Source of the DNA: Hoylesella buccalis ATCC 35310
Lineage (GTDB): Bacteria; Bacteroidota; Bacteroidia; Bacteroidales; Bacteroidaceae
NCBI RefSeq assembly: GCF_000177075.1
Contig: NZ_ADEG01000031.1
Coordinates: 41,886 to 105,885 of the forward strand
Length of the DNA stretch: 64,000 nt
Direction: 5' to 3'
Shown here: positions 14,909 through 24,745 of the stretch, piece by piece
Layout: each line of letters begins with the position of its first letter
Numbering within the stretch: position 1 is the stretch's first letter
Program-made: the position numbers and the translations under genes
Notes under the pieces: model-generated
Told to the model about the DNA's origin: nothing
The model's input: only the letters and a program-made list of their open reading frames with translations
Databases searched by the model: none

Positions 14909-17136
14909 CGTCGGATGAGTGTTGAGCCGGTCATGGATGCTGCGTGGCTGTTTACCTGCACCACATACACGCCTTTTGGCAAGGTAGATAAGTCCAACGA
15001 ATAGGAGGTTTGACCTGCTGGAAAGGAAATTCGTTTTACCAACCCGCCTGATACGGCGTATACCGATACCGAGAAATGATGAGAAGCCACATCGTGTAAC
15101 CGCATTTGTACCAAGCCATCATGCTGTACGGAAAAACGGATTCCCCTGGGTTGATGCTGCGTGATGGTCTTGATGCCACTTACACCTAATATATATAATA
15201 GACCTTTGTAGACATCTATCTGTCCGTAGCCATACTTGTTGTTGGGGTAGGTGAGTGACGGGTCGGTATGCGAACAGGTGTGCGCCAGTACGTTCATAAT
15301 CTCTTCTCTCGTCAGCGTAGGCTTGGCTTGTAGCCACAGGGCGATGGCACCCGCAACGACAGGGGTCGACATGGAGGTGCCTGAATTGCTGTTCCAAGCG
15401 TACAGCCGACCCTTGAAGTTGAAATGGGCAACGTCAGACTGCACGTCAAAGGCGCTGGGATTGGTTTCCAGGTAATAGCTGCTGTATGATGAGATGATGT
15501 TGGTGCCGGGTGCCAATACATCAGGTTTCATGCGTCCGTCGTAGGTAGGACCTACCGAACTGTATTCGCCTCGTTGTCCATGTGTGCCCTGATCGTACAC
15601 GCGTCGTTCGCCTTTGTAGTTGGTGATGGCCGTTCGGTAGGATGAGGCACCCACGCATATCACGGACGGTGCGCTGCCAGGTGAGAGAATGTTGTGTGTT
15701 CGCTCGCCTGCGTTGAGCTGCGGAGCCAAGGCGTTGTCGGTCCAATTGCCACTGCCGCGATAGGCTTCTATCTCACAGTCGGCCCCCACTACTTCGAACG
15801 AAAGCGGAATGGACAGTCCCACCTCGTCATCCGTCTTCACCAAAACATCGTATGCGGTTTCGGTTGAATGGTAGCTGGACGCATAGCCCATGATGCGCAA
15901 GCGATAGGTTTTGCCGCCCAGTGTGACGGTGTCGGTGAAGAGCGAGTCAGCACAGGCCAACACTTGCTTTGTCGGTATGGTCAGCGTTTCGGTGTTCTGG
16001 CCATAGCTGGTCAGGCGGAGTGTGAAGGGTTGGGTTGATTTCAGCGTGAAATAAAGTGAGTTTCTGCTGTCGGAAACGAACGTACCGGCCGATTTTTTCC
16101 CTATTGGTTTGCGGAAAAACGACTTCTTGGCTCCCTCGTTTCCGGCAGACGCTACGATGATACGGCCAGGTCCTGACAAACTGTCCAGAATGGCGTAGTA
16201 GAGTTGGTCATCGCCATGGAAGTCTTGATTGGAACCTTCGCTGAACGAAATGACGCAGGGTAGGTTGCGTTCTCGGGCATAGTCCATGATGTACTTAAAG
16301 CCAAGGGCGTCGGTGGCATAGGTATATTTATAGTAATCAGCCGAGTCGATGAACTGCTCATCGTCTGACACGGCATTGCTCACCAGGCAGATGTCGCTTT
16401 CATAGGCCATGCCCCGATACGGACTGTCGTAACCGCTTCCGGCCGCAATGCCCAGCGTATGGGTGCCGTGTGTTTGTATCCGTCCGTCACGCGAGTGCTG
16501 GTAGGCCAGCAAAGCGTCACATCCTTCATAGGCAGCACCCACGTAGAGCGTGCTGCCCAGGGTGTCGGCAGACAACTGATCCCAAAAACGCTTGATGCGA
16601 TAGTGGGTCGCTGTTGAATCGTAGAAGTTGGGGTGGGTCAGGTCGAAGCCAACATCTTGCACGCCTACCACCACATCTTTCCCCGTAAAGGCATGGGGCA
16701 GTGGGTCTGCTCCCTGATAGACTGGGGTGGCGTTGAGCCAAAAAGCCACTGAATCCATCTGTGTGGCGTTGCCTCGACCAGCCTCGATGCGCTGCACCTG
16801 CTTGTGTGATGACAGGTGTCCCAACCGCTGCAACGGCACGCTCACGATGTAGATGTCACCGAATTGAGCCAAGGGTCGACAGTCATTCTCTTGAAAAATG
16901 CGTGGGGCATCACTTGTCACTCGAACAAAGGCACATAGTTCTGGCTGCTTGACACGAGGCCTGTTCAGGGGTGATGGCAATTTCCTCACGGCTTGATGTC
17001 GTTGCTGCGTCTGCTCAATAGCCAGTTGCCTGACCAGCGAAGACATCTTCGCATAATCGGTACGCTGGCCATACAGGGAGGCCGCACACCATATATATAT
17101 AGATAGGATGAACAGGTATTTCTTCATTGTTTGCAA
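14905..17136 (-). CDS. S8 family serine peptidase (subtilase) with T9SS-type C-terminal sorting domain
   Basis: 743 aa with a signal peptide (start ATG at 17136 or, three codons on, MKKYLFILSIYIWCAASLYG). The catalytic triad is visible: Asp161 in VQDVGFDLTHPNF, His223 in THGTHTLGIA, Ser588 in NSGTSMSTPVVAG; the oxyanion Asn is in SAGNEG near 333. An interposed beta-domain spans about 350-450. The last 70 residues (VSVYAVSGGLVKR, LPKGVYVVQVNSH) resemble a type A T9SS sorting domain, so it is probably secreted through T9SS and cell-surface attached or released. Coupled to the YgbA-like gene downstream. Confidence 0.9.
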   Translation of the reverse strand: MQTMKKYLFILSIYIWCAASLYGQRTDYAKMSSLVRQLAIEQTQQRHQAVRKLPSPLNRPRVKQPELCAFVRVTSDAPRIFQENDCRPLAQFGDIYIVSVPLQRLGHLSSHKQVQRIEAGRGNATQMDSVAFWLNATPVYQGADPLPHAFTGKDVVVGVQDVGFDLTHPNFYDSTATHYRIKRFWDQLSADTLGSTLYVGAAYEGCDALLAYQHSRDGRIQTHGTHTLGIAAGSGYDSPYRGMAYESDICLVSNAVSDDEQFIDSADYYKYTYATDALGFKYIMDYARERNLPCVISFSEGSNQDFHGDDQLYYAILDSLSGPGRIIVASAGNEGAKKSFFRKPIGKKSAGTFVSDSRNSLYFTLKSTQPFTLRLTSYGQNTETLTIPTKQVLACADSLFTDTVTLGGKTYRLRIMGYASSYHSTETAYDVLVKTDDEVGLSIPLSFEVVGADCEIEAYRGSGNWTDNALAPQLNAGERTHNILSPGSAPSVICVGASSYRTAITNYKGERRVYDQGTHGQRGEYSSVGPTYDGRMKPDVLAPGTNIISSYSSYYLETNPSAFDVQSDVAHFNFKGRLYAWNSNSGTSMSTPVVAGAIALWLQAKPTLTREEIMNVLAHTCSHTDPSLTYPNNKYGYGQIDVYKGLLYILGVSGIKTITQHQPRGIRFSVQHDGLVQMRLHDVASHHFSVSVYAVSGGLVKRISFPAGQTSYSLDLSTLPKGVYVVQVNSHAASMTGSTLIRR

Positions 17137-17266
17137 AATAAGCTAAAATAATCGACAACCACAAGTAAATAATCGTTGTTTTCCAGTCATGGATTGCGGA
17201 TGGGTGCGTTACGATTTATTCACATTTTCTTTTGAACAATCAAAACATTATTCGTTTATTTTTAGC

Positions 17267-17330
17267 TACCTTTGCGCAAAATAGGCAGCGCCTCTGATAT
17301 ATCTGCCATGCTTGATGCCGTTAGCTTTGC
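17267..17330 (+). promoter_or_regulatory. Two candidate -7 boxes upstream of the FKBP gene
   Basis: TACCTTTGC at 17267-17275 and TAGCTTTGC at 17322-17330 both fit TAnnTTTGC. Either could start the fkbp-aroC transcript; no clear -33 TTTG distinguishes them. Confidence 0.45.
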
Positions 17331-17401
17331 ATAAATAGCGGATAAGATAGGATTTGAGATGCGTCTGCCTACATGAATCTATTAGTCAAAAAAAACAATT
17401 T

Positions 17402-17986
17402 ATGAAAAAACAAACTAATAAATTTATTGCCGTTTCTTATCAACTGCATGCTGATGAAAACGAAGGAATGACGTTGGTTGAAGAAGCTACTGAAGCACAG
17501 CCATACCAGTTTATCAGCGGCTTTGGTCTGACACTCGATTTGTTCGAAGATGCCCTCATTAACTTACAGGCAGGCCAAGAGTTTGAGGTGAAACTGGCTC
17601 CAGAGCAGGCTTATGGGCATTTTCAGCCAGAGCATGTGTTGGATCTCGAGCGGGAAGTCTTCACCGTTAATGGGACGTTTGATGCAGAGAACATCTATGA
17701 AGGAGCGGTGGTACCCTTGCAAAACGAGGAGGGTACGCGCTTCATGGGACGCATTCTCGAGGTGAACGACAAGCAGGTGAAGGTGGATTTGAATCACCCC
17801 CTGGCTGGAAAAACGCTCAACTTTAAGGGAAAGGTCATCGAAAACCGCGAAGCTACCAACGAAGAAATTGCTGCAATGGTTAACCAAATGGCTGGTGGAT
17901 GCGGTTGTGGTGGTCACAGTGAGGGCGGCTGTTGTTGCGGAGGCTGTGGCAGTTCAGATGACGGTGGATGTGGTTGCGGCCATTAA
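17402..17986 (+). CDS. SlyD-like FKBP-type peptidyl-prolyl cis-trans isomerase
   Basis: 194 aa from MKKQTNKFIAVSYQLHADEN; the 16 residues upstream in frame are not family-like. The FKBP domain with inserted IF flap contains the FISGFGLTLDLFEDALINL and KLAPEQAYGHFQPEHVLDL segments, then DLNHPLAGKTLNFKGKVIE. The C-terminal 35 residues are almost entirely Gly, Cys and His (GGCGCGGHSEGGCCCGGCG and on), a metal-binding tail like that of SlyD. It is a cytosolic folding catalyst and probable nickel or zinc carrier. Followed by aroC 60 bp later on the same strand. Confidence 0.93.
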   Translation: MKKQTNKFIAVSYQLHADENEGMTLVEEATEAQPYQFISGFGLTLDLFEDALINLQAGQEFEVKLAPEQAYGHFQPEHVLDLEREVFTVNGTFDAENIYEGAVVPLQNEEGTRFMGRILEVNDKQVKVDLNHPLAGKTLNFKGKVIENREATNEEIAAMVNQMAGGCGCGGHSEGGCCCGGCGSSDDGGCGCGH

Positions 17987-18046
17987 GCCAGGGTCAACGC
18001 CTCCAAATTTTTCAACATTTCTTTCATAGAGCGAACCTAACTCACG

Positions 18047-19135
18047 ATGATGCGCAATACATTTGGCCATATTTTCGCGTTGACAACCTTTGGTGAAAGC
18101 CATGGAGAGGCTGTCGGTGGGGTCGTTGATGGCATGCCGCCGGGCATAGACATCGATGTGCAGTTTGTGCAAAACGAACTTAACCGGCGGCGGCCGGGGC
18201 AGAGTAGCATCACCACCGATCGCAAGGAGGCTGATGAAGTGAGCTTCTTGAGTGGCATCTTTGAAGGAAAATCCACTGGCGCACCCATCGCTTTCATGGT
18301 GACAAACACCAATCAGCATTCAAAAGATTACGACAGCCTACAGCATCTTTATCGTCCATCGCATGCCGACTTTACCTATCAACAGAAATATGGTTTGCGC
18401 GATCATCGTGGTGGAGGACGCTCATCAGCTCGCATCACTTTGAGCAGATGTGTGGCTGGTGCATTGGCGAAGTTGGTGTTGCGACGGTTGGGAATCACCA
18501 TACAGGCGTATGTGTCACAGGTGGGTGACATCGCCTTGCAACGAGATTATCGCTTATACGACTTGTCCAAGACCGAAAGTAACAGGGTACGCTGTCCCGA
18601 TGAGGAAAAAGCCAAGCAGATGGAACAACTCATCCGGCAGGTCAAGGCGGACGGTGACACGGTGGGAGGAATCGTGACGTGTGTCATCAAGGGATGTCCC
18701 GTAGGACTGGGCGAGCCCGAGTTTGACAAGCTGCATGCGCAACTGGGGGCTGCCATGCTGTCCATCAATGCTGCTAAGGGCTTTGAATATGGCGAAGGTT
18801 TTGCGTGTGTCAGCCACCGAGGCAGTGAGATGAACGACCCGTTTGTCAACGACCAGGGACGCATTCACACCGCAACCAACCACAATGGTGGCATCCAGGC
18901 AGGCATCAGCAATGGCGAAGATATCTATTTTCGCATAGCGTTCAAGCCTGTGGCCACCATCTTGTTGGAGCAACAAACGGTAGACATTGAGGGCCATCCG
19001 GTTGCCTTCAATGCCAGCGGTCGGCATGATTCGTGTGTCGTGCCACGCGCCGTTCCCATTGTAGAGGCGATGGCAGCGATGGTAATCTTGGATAATTATC
19101 TTCTTGATTTGACCGTAAAAAAGTTCAAATCCTAA
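18047..19135 (+). CDS. aroC: Chorismate synthase
   Basis: 362 aa, full length. The signature regions are [39 protein letters not shown] and the C-terminal [20 protein letters not shown]. It converts 5-enolpyruvylshikimate 3-phosphate to chorismate using reduced FMN, the last step of the shikimate pathway. The protein begins at the first of two adjacent ATGs (18047 or 18050). A transcriptional link to the upstream FKBP gene is likely from the 60-bp gap. Confidence 0.96.
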   Translation: MMRNTFGHIFALTTFGESHGEAVGGVVDGMPPGIDIDVQFVQNELNRRRPGQSSITTDRKEADEVSFLSGIFEGKSTGAPIAFMVTNTNQHSKDYDSLQHLYRPSHADFTYQQKYGLRDHRGGGRSSARITLSRCVAGALAKLVLRRLGITIQAYVSQVGDIALQRDYRLYDLSKTESNRVRCPDEEKAKQMEQLIRQVKADGDTVGGIVTCVIKGCPVGLGEPEFDKLHAQLGAAMLSINAAKGFEYGEGFACVSHRGSEMNDPFVNDQGRIHTATNHNGGIQAGISNGEDIYFRIAFKPVATILLEQQTVDIEGHPVAFNASGRHDSCVVPRAVPIVEAMAAMVILDNYLLDLTVKKFKS

Positions 19136-19352
19136 CCAGCATCACAGTTCCTTGGTAGAAAAGCAAAGGTAAGACACAACTTGCGCTACTCTACTCGCAT
19201 GCGAATCAAGTGATTTGTCATGCCTCACTACCTTATAGGGCCTTCCTTTCCGTATTTCTACAGGTGCTCTTTCCTTTCTGGGTGGGCTATTTCCACCATT
19301 GAGGTTCATAAGTGATTTGTCCGCATTAGACAATTACATGTTAGCCAAACAA

Positions 19353-19388
19353 AAAATGTACCTCCATACAAAAGGAGGCACATTTTTT
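19353..19388. terminator. Bidirectional rho-independent terminator
   Basis: AAATGTACCTCC pairs with GGAGGCACATTT around an 8-base loop. It is flanked by A and T runs on both sides, so it can serve aroC (plus) and the barrel gene ending at 19449 (minus). The remainder of 19136-19448 shows nothing convincing; a 63-codon minus-strand frame at 19142-19333 was not accepted. Confidence 0.8.
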
Positions 19389-19448
19389 CCTTAAAATAAT
19401 AGTTAGATACGGAATTATAGAGCATATTTTTGACATGCTCATATCACA

Positions 19449-20057
19449 TTACAGCGCAAATTTGTAACCAACTGTAATCTGGAAAACACTATTCTTACTG
19501 CTGTCTTCGTCAATAATCTTGGTTACTCCCCAATTGTATCGTGCATCGATATTTATATTGCTGAACTCGTAGGAAACACCAACGGGAATAGAAATATCAA
19601 CCTTATTCAGTTTGGCATCAATTCCCGCAGCTTTAAGAGATTTCTCTAAATCAACCTCTGCGTTGACACCATTCTGTGAAACTTTGACTTTATTGTTGAT
19701 CAAAAAGCCTGGTTGTACACCTAACTTCACGGCAAATCCATGAGCCACATAGACGTTAGCAAGAATTGGAACATTGATATAGTCTAACTTTACTGTTCCA
19801 TCTACATTGCCTATCTTTCCCTTAGCTCCCTGCATAGAGTAAAGTAATCCACCCGAGAAACTAACCATGTCAGTAGCTTGCACTTCTATTTCGGCACCAA
19901 CAACTGGCGCAAATCTTGAGTCGGCATCATTATCGTTTGTAAGCGTAGCCATGTTTAAACCTACTTTAGGCTGTAAAGTAACCGTACCTTTTTCACGCTG
20001 TCCGTACGCTGCAATTGTTATAAACATAACGCATGCACTTAAAATAACTTTTTTCAT
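19449..20057 (-). CDS. Porin family protein, small outer-membrane beta-barrel
   Basis: 202 aa. The signal peptide is MKKVILSACVMFITIAAYGQ. The mature chain alternates as an eight-strand barrel: TVTLQPKVGLNMATL, FAPVVGAEIEVQAT, VSFSGGLLYSMQGAKG, VKLGVQPGFLINNK, INIDARYNWGVTKI and a terminal strand SVFQITVGYKFAL ending in a hydrophobic residue (PF13568-like). Outer-membrane location is expected; substrate unknown. It has a well-formed promoter at 20091-20122 and the shared terminator at 19353-19388. Confidence 0.87.
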   Translation of the reverse strand: MKKVILSACVMFITIAAYGQREKGTVTLQPKVGLNMATLTNDNDADSRFAPVVGAEIEVQATDMVSFSGGLLYSMQGAKGKIGNVDGTVKLDYINVPILANVYVAHGFAVKLGVQPGFLINNKVKVSQNGVNAEVDLEKSLKAAGIDAKLNKVDISIPVGVSYEFSNINIDARYNWGVTKIIDEDSSKNSVFQITVGYKFAL

Positions 20058-20090
20058 AGAAGATAATTATTAAAAATAAATTAAACTTAT

Positions 20091-20122
20091 GCAAAGATAA
20101 ACAAACAACGTGACACACCAAA
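20091..20122 (-). promoter_or_regulatory. Promoter of the porin family gene
   Basis: Minus strand: -33 TTTG (20119-20122), 19-bp spacer, -7 TATCTTTGC (20091-20099). Full match to the Bacteroidota consensus. Confidence 0.72.
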
Positions 20123-20224
20123 CGTTAACGATAGATTTTTTAGGAAGAGAGAAATATTTCTACTTGAGAATATACGATAGAAACACATACGAAATCATGC
20201 TATAATAATGAAATTCCGAATACA

Positions 20225-20253
20225 AAAAAGTCGCCGATATTCAGCGACTTTTT
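20225..20253 (-). terminator. Terminator of the nqr operon
   Basis: AAAAAGTCGC (20225-20234) pairs with GCGACTTTTT (20244-20253), with T runs on either strand. It lies 37 bp past the nqrF stop. Confidence 0.82.
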
Positions 20254-20289
20254 ATAATTGTATGTAAGTTGTTGTTGATTTGTTTCAAC

Positions 20290-21561
20290 TTATCCAAAGT
20301 TATCAAACATGATAGATTCAGGATCTACTCCAAGGCTATCCAACATCTTTTGTACAGCTGCACTCATCGGACCAGGACCACACATGTAGTACTCGATGTC
20401 TTCTGGCGCTTCATGATCCTTCAAGTAGGTCTCATACATTACTTGATGAACAAAACCAGCCGTGTATTTCACACCAGCTTCATCAGCTATAGGATCGGGT
20501 CTGTCCAATGCCAAATGGAAATGGAAGTTAGGATATTCTTCCTCCAATGCGTGGAAATCATCTAAGAAGAATGCTTCGTTCAGTGAACGCGCACCATAGA
20601 AATAATGCATTTCACGATCGCGGGTGTGCAATGTCTTCAACATATACATGATTTGACTGCGCAACGGTGCCATACCAGCTCCACCGCCAACCCATATCAT
20701 CTCTTTCTTTGAATCGAGGATGGGATGGAAGTCACCGTAAGGTCCACTCATCTTTACCTTATCGCCGGGCTTCAAAGAGAAGATATAACTGGAAGCAATA
20801 CCGGTTGGAACGTCTTGGAAGCCCACTTGTGGACGTGGCTTGAATGGCGTTGAGGCAATACGCACGGTCAGCATGATGATGTCGCCTTCATCAGGATAGT
20901 TGGCCATGGAGTAAGCGCGTACGGTAGGCTCGGGGTTGTGAGCCTTGATAGAAAGAATGTTGAACTTCTTCCATGCGCCAATGTACTCTTCGCCAATGTC
21001 ATCTTTGTCGAAATCTTTGTCGTAATCAATCACATCGTATGCGGGAATTGATATTTGAGCATACGAGCCCGGTATGAAGTCCATGTGTTCGCCAGGAGGC
21101 AACTGTACTTTGAACTCCTTGATGAAGCTCGACACGTTTTTATTGCTGATGACGGTGCATTCCCATTCTTTGACACCTAAAACGGTTTCAGGTATTTTGA
21201 CTTTCAGGTCACCTTTCACCTTGCACTGGCATCCTAAACGCCAATTATTCTTTATCTCTTTCCTTGTAAAGTGAGGACGCTCTGAGTCCAAGATTTCGCC
21301 TCCTCCTTCAATCACTTGTAATCTGCATTGTCCACAACTGCCCTTTCCGCCACATGCAGAGGGGAGGTAAATTCCATTTTGTGTAAGGGTGTTCATGATA
21401 GAAGCACCTTGTGGAACGCTGAGAGTCTTATCTTCGTTGATGACGATATTGACGTTTCCGCTTGGCGAGAGATATTTTTTAGCGACCAACAGTATGATGA
21501 CCAGCAAAAGAATGACGGTCAAGAATACGGCAATGCTCTGTAATATAAATGAAAATTCCAT
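20290..21561 (-). CDS. nqrF: Na+-translocating NADH:quinone reductase subunit F
   Basis: 423 aa. One N-terminal membrane helix (residues 4-26) precedes a ferredoxin domain with 2Fe-2S ligands Cys70, Cys76, Cys79 and Cys111, the same positions as in characterised NqrF. The FAD-binding motif RAYSMANYPDEGD and NADH-binding GGGAGMAPLRSQ follow. NqrF is the entry point of electrons from NADH, passing them through FAD and the iron-sulfur cluster to the membrane subunits. Last gene of nqrABCDEF, 9 bp after nqrE. Confidence 0.97.
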   Translation of the reverse strand: MEFSFILQSIAVFLTVILLLVIILLVAKKYLSPSGNVNIVINEDKTLSVPQGASIMNTLTQNGIYLPSACGGKGSCGQCRLQVIEGGGEILDSERPHFTRKEIKNNWRLGCQCKVKGDLKVKIPETVLGVKEWECTVISNKNVSSFIKEFKVQLPPGEHMDFIPGSYAQISIPAYDVIDYDKDFDKDDIGEEYIGAWKKFNILSIKAHNPEPTVRAYSMANYPDEGDIIMLTVRIASTPFKPRPQVGFQDVPTGIASSYIFSLKPGDKVKMSGPYGDFHPILDSKKEMIWVGGGAGMAPLRSQIMYMLKTLHTRDREMHYFYGARSLNEAFFLDDFHALEEEYPNFHFHLALDRPDPIADEAGVKYTAGFVHQVMYETYLKDHEAPEDIEYYMCGPGPMSAAVQKMLDSLGVDPESIMFDNFG

Positions 21562-21570
21562 AATTGATGA

Positions 21571-22179
21571 TTATATTTTTAAGCCAGAGAAGCACATCAT
21601 GGCAATGGCCATAAGTCCTACGGTAATGAAGGTGATACCAAGACCTTGAAGCGGTTTTGGCACATCACTATATTGTAATTTCTCACGAATAGCCCCCATG
21701 AGGACAATGGCAAGGGTCCATCCCAATCCACTTCCCACAGCGTAAGCAATTGCGTCAGCAATGTTACCGACATACTGTGTGTTACTTGGATCCAGATTGA
21801 TACGTTGCTGCATGAACATGGAACCACCCATGATGGCGCAGTTTACGGCAATCAGCGGAAGGAAGATTCCCAATGAGGCATAGAGTGACGGACTATATTT
21901 CTCGACCAACATTTCTACCAATTGCGTCATACCGGCGATGACGGCAATGAAGATAATGAAACTCAAATAACTTAATCCTAATGGATCCAAGACTTTGGTT
22001 TGAAGCAAGTAGTCTACCGGAACGGTGACAAACAGCACGAATGTCACTGCCATGCCTAAACCAAACGAGGTCTTTACATTCTTCGATACGGCCAAAAATG
22101 AACACATTCCAAGGAAGAATGCGAAAATCATGTTGTCGACAAATATCGATCTGAAAAATAATGATATGATATGTTCCAT
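21571..22179 (-). CDS. nqrE: Na+-translocating NADH:quinone reductase subunit E
   Basis: 202 aa with six predicted membrane helices. [37 protein letters not shown] and INCAIMGG-like ([11 protein letters not shown]) segments match NqrE; the paired half-helix Cys residues (FLGMCSF and AVNCAIMG) are those proposed to hold an iron-sulfur centre between NqrD and NqrE. It forms part of the Na+ channel. Spacing to nqrD is 30 bp. Confidence 0.96.
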   Translation of the reverse strand: MEHIISLFFRSIFVDNMIFAFFLGMCSFLAVSKNVKTSFGLGMAVTFVLFVTVPVDYLLQTKVLDPLGLSYLSFIIFIAVIAGMTQLVEMLVEKYSPSLYASLGIFLPLIAVNCAIMGGSMFMQQRINLDPSNTQYVGNIADAIAYAVGSGLGWTLAIVLMGAIREKLQYSDVPKPLQGLGITFITVGLMAIAMMCFSGLKI

Positions 22180-22209
22180 AATAATTCTAATTGATTAAAA
22201 TTGCATGAA

Positions 22210-22836
22210 TTACTTTTCTTCTTGATAGAAATAGGCACGGTGAATCCAAATGACACATCCAACAAGAATTAAAGCCATTGCCGGCGTGGCCATCATACCA
22301 TTATTCATATAACCAAAGTCGTAGAAAGACGATGGAATAATCGTAAATCCTAATAAAGTACCTCTACCAAACAATTCACGAAGAGCTCCCACAATCACTA
22401 AAATCATTGCGTAACCTAAACCATTTCCCACTCCATCAAGAAAGGATGGCCAAGGTTTGTTCATCATCGCAAATGCTTCCAAGCGTCCCATCAGAATACA
22501 GTTGGTGATAATCAAAGCCACATATACTGAGAGTTGAACACTCACGTCATACGCGTATGCCTTTAAGATTTGGCTCACGATGGTTACCAATGCGGCTACA
22601 ACAACCAATTGTACGATGATACGGATTCGCATCGGAATGGTATTGCGAATAATCGAAATAATTACATTTGAAAATGCAGTAATAACCGTCACTGCCAATC
22701 CCATGACAATAGCTGGCTTTAATTGTGAAGTTACTGCCAAAGCCGAACAGATTCCCAAGACTTGAACCAAGATAGGATGATCCAAATTGAGAGGGCTTGT
22801 AAAGACTTTCTTATTTTGTGTTGAAAATAATGCCAT
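22210..22836 (-). CDS. nqrD: Na+-translocating NADH:quinone reductase subunit D
   Basis: 208 aa, six membrane helices. QVLGICSALAVTSQLKPAIV and ITNCILMGRLEAFAM carry the conserved Cys residues matching those of NqrE. Integral inner-membrane subunit of the sodium pump. 14 bp after nqrC. Confidence 0.96.
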   Translation of the reverse strand: MALFSTQNKKVFTSPLNLDHPILVQVLGICSALAVTSQLKPAIVMGLAVTVITAFSNVIISIIRNTIPMRIRIIVQLVVVAALVTIVSQILKAYAYDVSVQLSVYVALIITNCILMGRLEAFAMMNKPWPSFLDGVGNGLGYAMILVIVGALRELFGRGTLLGFTIIPSSFYDFGYMNNGMMATPAMALILVGCVIWIHRAYFYQEEK

Positions 22837-22850
22837 AATACTAAATCAAT

Positions 22851-23573
22851 TTAATGAGCTTTCAAGAAATTCATATATGCACCTAAACAAGTCTGCAACA
22901 TCTCGGTCACACCGTTGGAAGTGAGCGTAGCACCCGTTATACCGTCAACTTGCGTGGAAGGGTCTTCCACCTTCTTGCTGACAGCCAGTGCGATTTGATG
23001 GGGATCTTGCGCAAATAGTTTCTTACCTTGAAACTGGTTTTGCCATGCACGGTTATCTTTAATTTCAGCTCCCAATCCAGCTGTTTCGCTATCATGGTCG
23101 AAGTAAGTTCCGAAGACAGTCGACTTATCTGCATTAATGGCAACATAACCATTGATTGCTCCCCAGAGTCCCATGCCATAAACGGGTATCACATACTTAG
23201 TTTGTCCATTAACCTTACAAACGAAGAGTGCTAACTTTCCGTTCTTAAAGTCGGCAGAATTAAGTTTAAAACCGTTGTTTTCTCCGCCCTGTTCTCCTTT
23301 TTCAAGAACATTACCCTGCTCATCGATGATTTCATCAGCGAGTACAATTTCTTGATACTTTGCAGCAGCGTCTTCATTATTCAAATCTCTAATATTCAAC
23401 GAATTTAATATCTGCTTCTTCTTATCCAATGCCACGTTGGCATCTTGCATGGGTTTCAAAGCCTGAAACACAAAAGCCAACAGGAATGCAACAAGAACAA
23501 CGATAATGATTGAATATATGATCGTATAGGAGTTTGAATTGGTATTCAATCCTTTTTTATTTCCTTCAGCCAT
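22851..23573 (-). CDS. nqrC: Na+-translocating NADH:quinone reductase subunit C
   Basis: 240 aa. One membrane helix (SYTIIYSIIIVVLVAFLLAF) and a periplasmic flavin domain. The motif DGITGATLTSNG near residues 210-221 carries Thr216, the expected site of covalent FMN attached by ApbE (encoded at 7791-8906). It relays electrons from the NqrF/D/E side towards NqrB. It follows nqrB by 4 bp. Confidence 0.96.
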   Translation of the reverse strand: MAEGNKKGLNTNSNSYTIIYSIIIVVLVAFLLAFVFQALKPMQDANVALDKKKQILNSLNIRDLNNEDAAAKYQEIVLADEIIDEQGNVLEKGEQGGENNGFKLNSADFKNGKLALFVCKVNGQTKYVIPVYGMGLWGAINGYVAINADKSTVFGTYFDHDSETAGLGAEIKDNRAWQNQFQGKKLFAQDPHQIALAVSKKVEDPSTQVDGITGATLTSNGVTEMLQTCLGAYMNFLKAH

Positions 23574-23577
23574 CGTC

Positions 23578-24741
23578 TTATTTATTATGAGCAGTTAAAC
23601 GTTTCATTCTCTTGTTGATGTTGCCTTGAACGACGCAATAGTCAATCAATGGGGCGAACATATTCGCAAACAAAATCGACAACATCATACCTTCAGGATA
23701 ACCAGGATTCATCACGCGGATGATGATTGTCATCACACCGATGAGGGCGCCATAGATATACTTACCCTTTTCTGTACGTGCGGAAGTTACTGGGTCGGTA
23801 GCCATGAATACGGCACCGAAACAGAACCCGCCTAATATAAGATGCTCGTACCATGCTATAGACGTCATACCGAGTGCACTGAAGAGTGCGGCCATGAGAC
23901 CACCACTAACGAATACGCTCAACATCGTTTTCCATGAAGCGATGCCTGTAACCAACAGCAGCAAGGCACCTATGGCGATGGCGATGACACTGGTTTCTCC
24001 AACGGAACCTGGTATCAAACCAATCAACATGTCACAGGTAGAGTAGGGTATGTCTACATGGAGAGCCAGTTCACCAAGCGGAGTAGCCATGGTGGTTGCA
24101 TCTGGCAAGGTATTGCCCAAACCAAATATCTGATGGCTGGCTACCCATATCGAATCACCCGTCATCTGTCCAGGATAAGAGAAGAAAAGGAACGCGCGGG
24201 CAGACAATGCCACATTAAAAATGTTCATGCCCGTTCCACCAAATATCTCTTTGCAAAAAATCACTGCGAATGCAACTGACAATGCAAGCATCCACAACGG
24301 ACAGGTGATGGGGATGATGAGCGGCATTAAAATGCCCGTTACCAAATAGCCTTCCTGAATCTCTTCTTTCTTCCACTGCGCCCAGGCGAATTCGATGCCC
24401 AGACCTACGATGTAAGAAACAAGGATTTTAGGTAACACGGCCAAGAAGCCATAAAAGAACATCTCCCAAAAAGAGGCGTTGGCCAACTCTCCGGCAGCTG
24501 CGAAATTCTGATATCCAATGTTGTACATTCCAAACAACAAGGCAGGTAGCAGAGCGATGACCACCAAACTCATGATTCTCTTCGAGTCGATGGCGTCATG
24601 GATGTGAGCTCCTGTTTTGGCTGTCGTGTTGGGAACATAAAGGAAACTCTCAAAACCATCATAGACACTCCAGAAAGCATGTAGCTTACCGCCCTCTTCG
24701 AAGTGTGGCTTGATTTTATTTAAATATTTTTTTAAACTCAT
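23578..24741 (-). CDS. nqrB: Na+-translocating NADH:quinone reductase subunit B
   Basis: 387 aa with about ten membrane helices. The covalent FMN site is probably Thr220 in DATTMATPLG; the third residue of the usual SGAT-like motif is kept as Ala and Thr follows. GMNIFNVALSARAFLFFSYP and ATDPVTSARTEKGKYIYG are typical NqrB/RnfD regions. It holds FMN and riboflavin and forms the main Na+ path. 4 bp after nqrA. Confidence 0.96.
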   Translation of the reverse strand: MSLKKYLNKIKPHFEEGGKLHAFWSVYDGFESFLYVPNTTAKTGAHIHDAIDSKRIMSLVVIALLPALLFGMYNIGYQNFAAAGELANASFWEMFFYGFLAVLPKILVSYIVGLGIEFAWAQWKKEEIQEGYLVTGILMPLIIPITCPLWMLALSVAFAVIFCKEIFGGTGMNIFNVALSARAFLFFSYPGQMTGDSIWVASHQIFGLGNTLPDATTMATPLGELALHVDIPYSTCDMLIGLIPGSVGETSVIAIAIGALLLLVTGIASWKTMLSVFVSGGLMAALFSALGMTSIAWYEHLILGGFCFGAVFMATDPVTSARTEKGKYIYGALIGVMTIIIRVMNPGYPEGMMLSILFANMFAPLIDYCVVQGNINKRMKRLTAHNK

Positions 24742-24745
24742 GTCC

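Noticed and set aside
19142..19333. 63-codon minus-strand frame after aroC
   Set aside because: No recognisable domain, atypical composition and no promoter; it covers an otherwise unexplained gap but I cannot support it.
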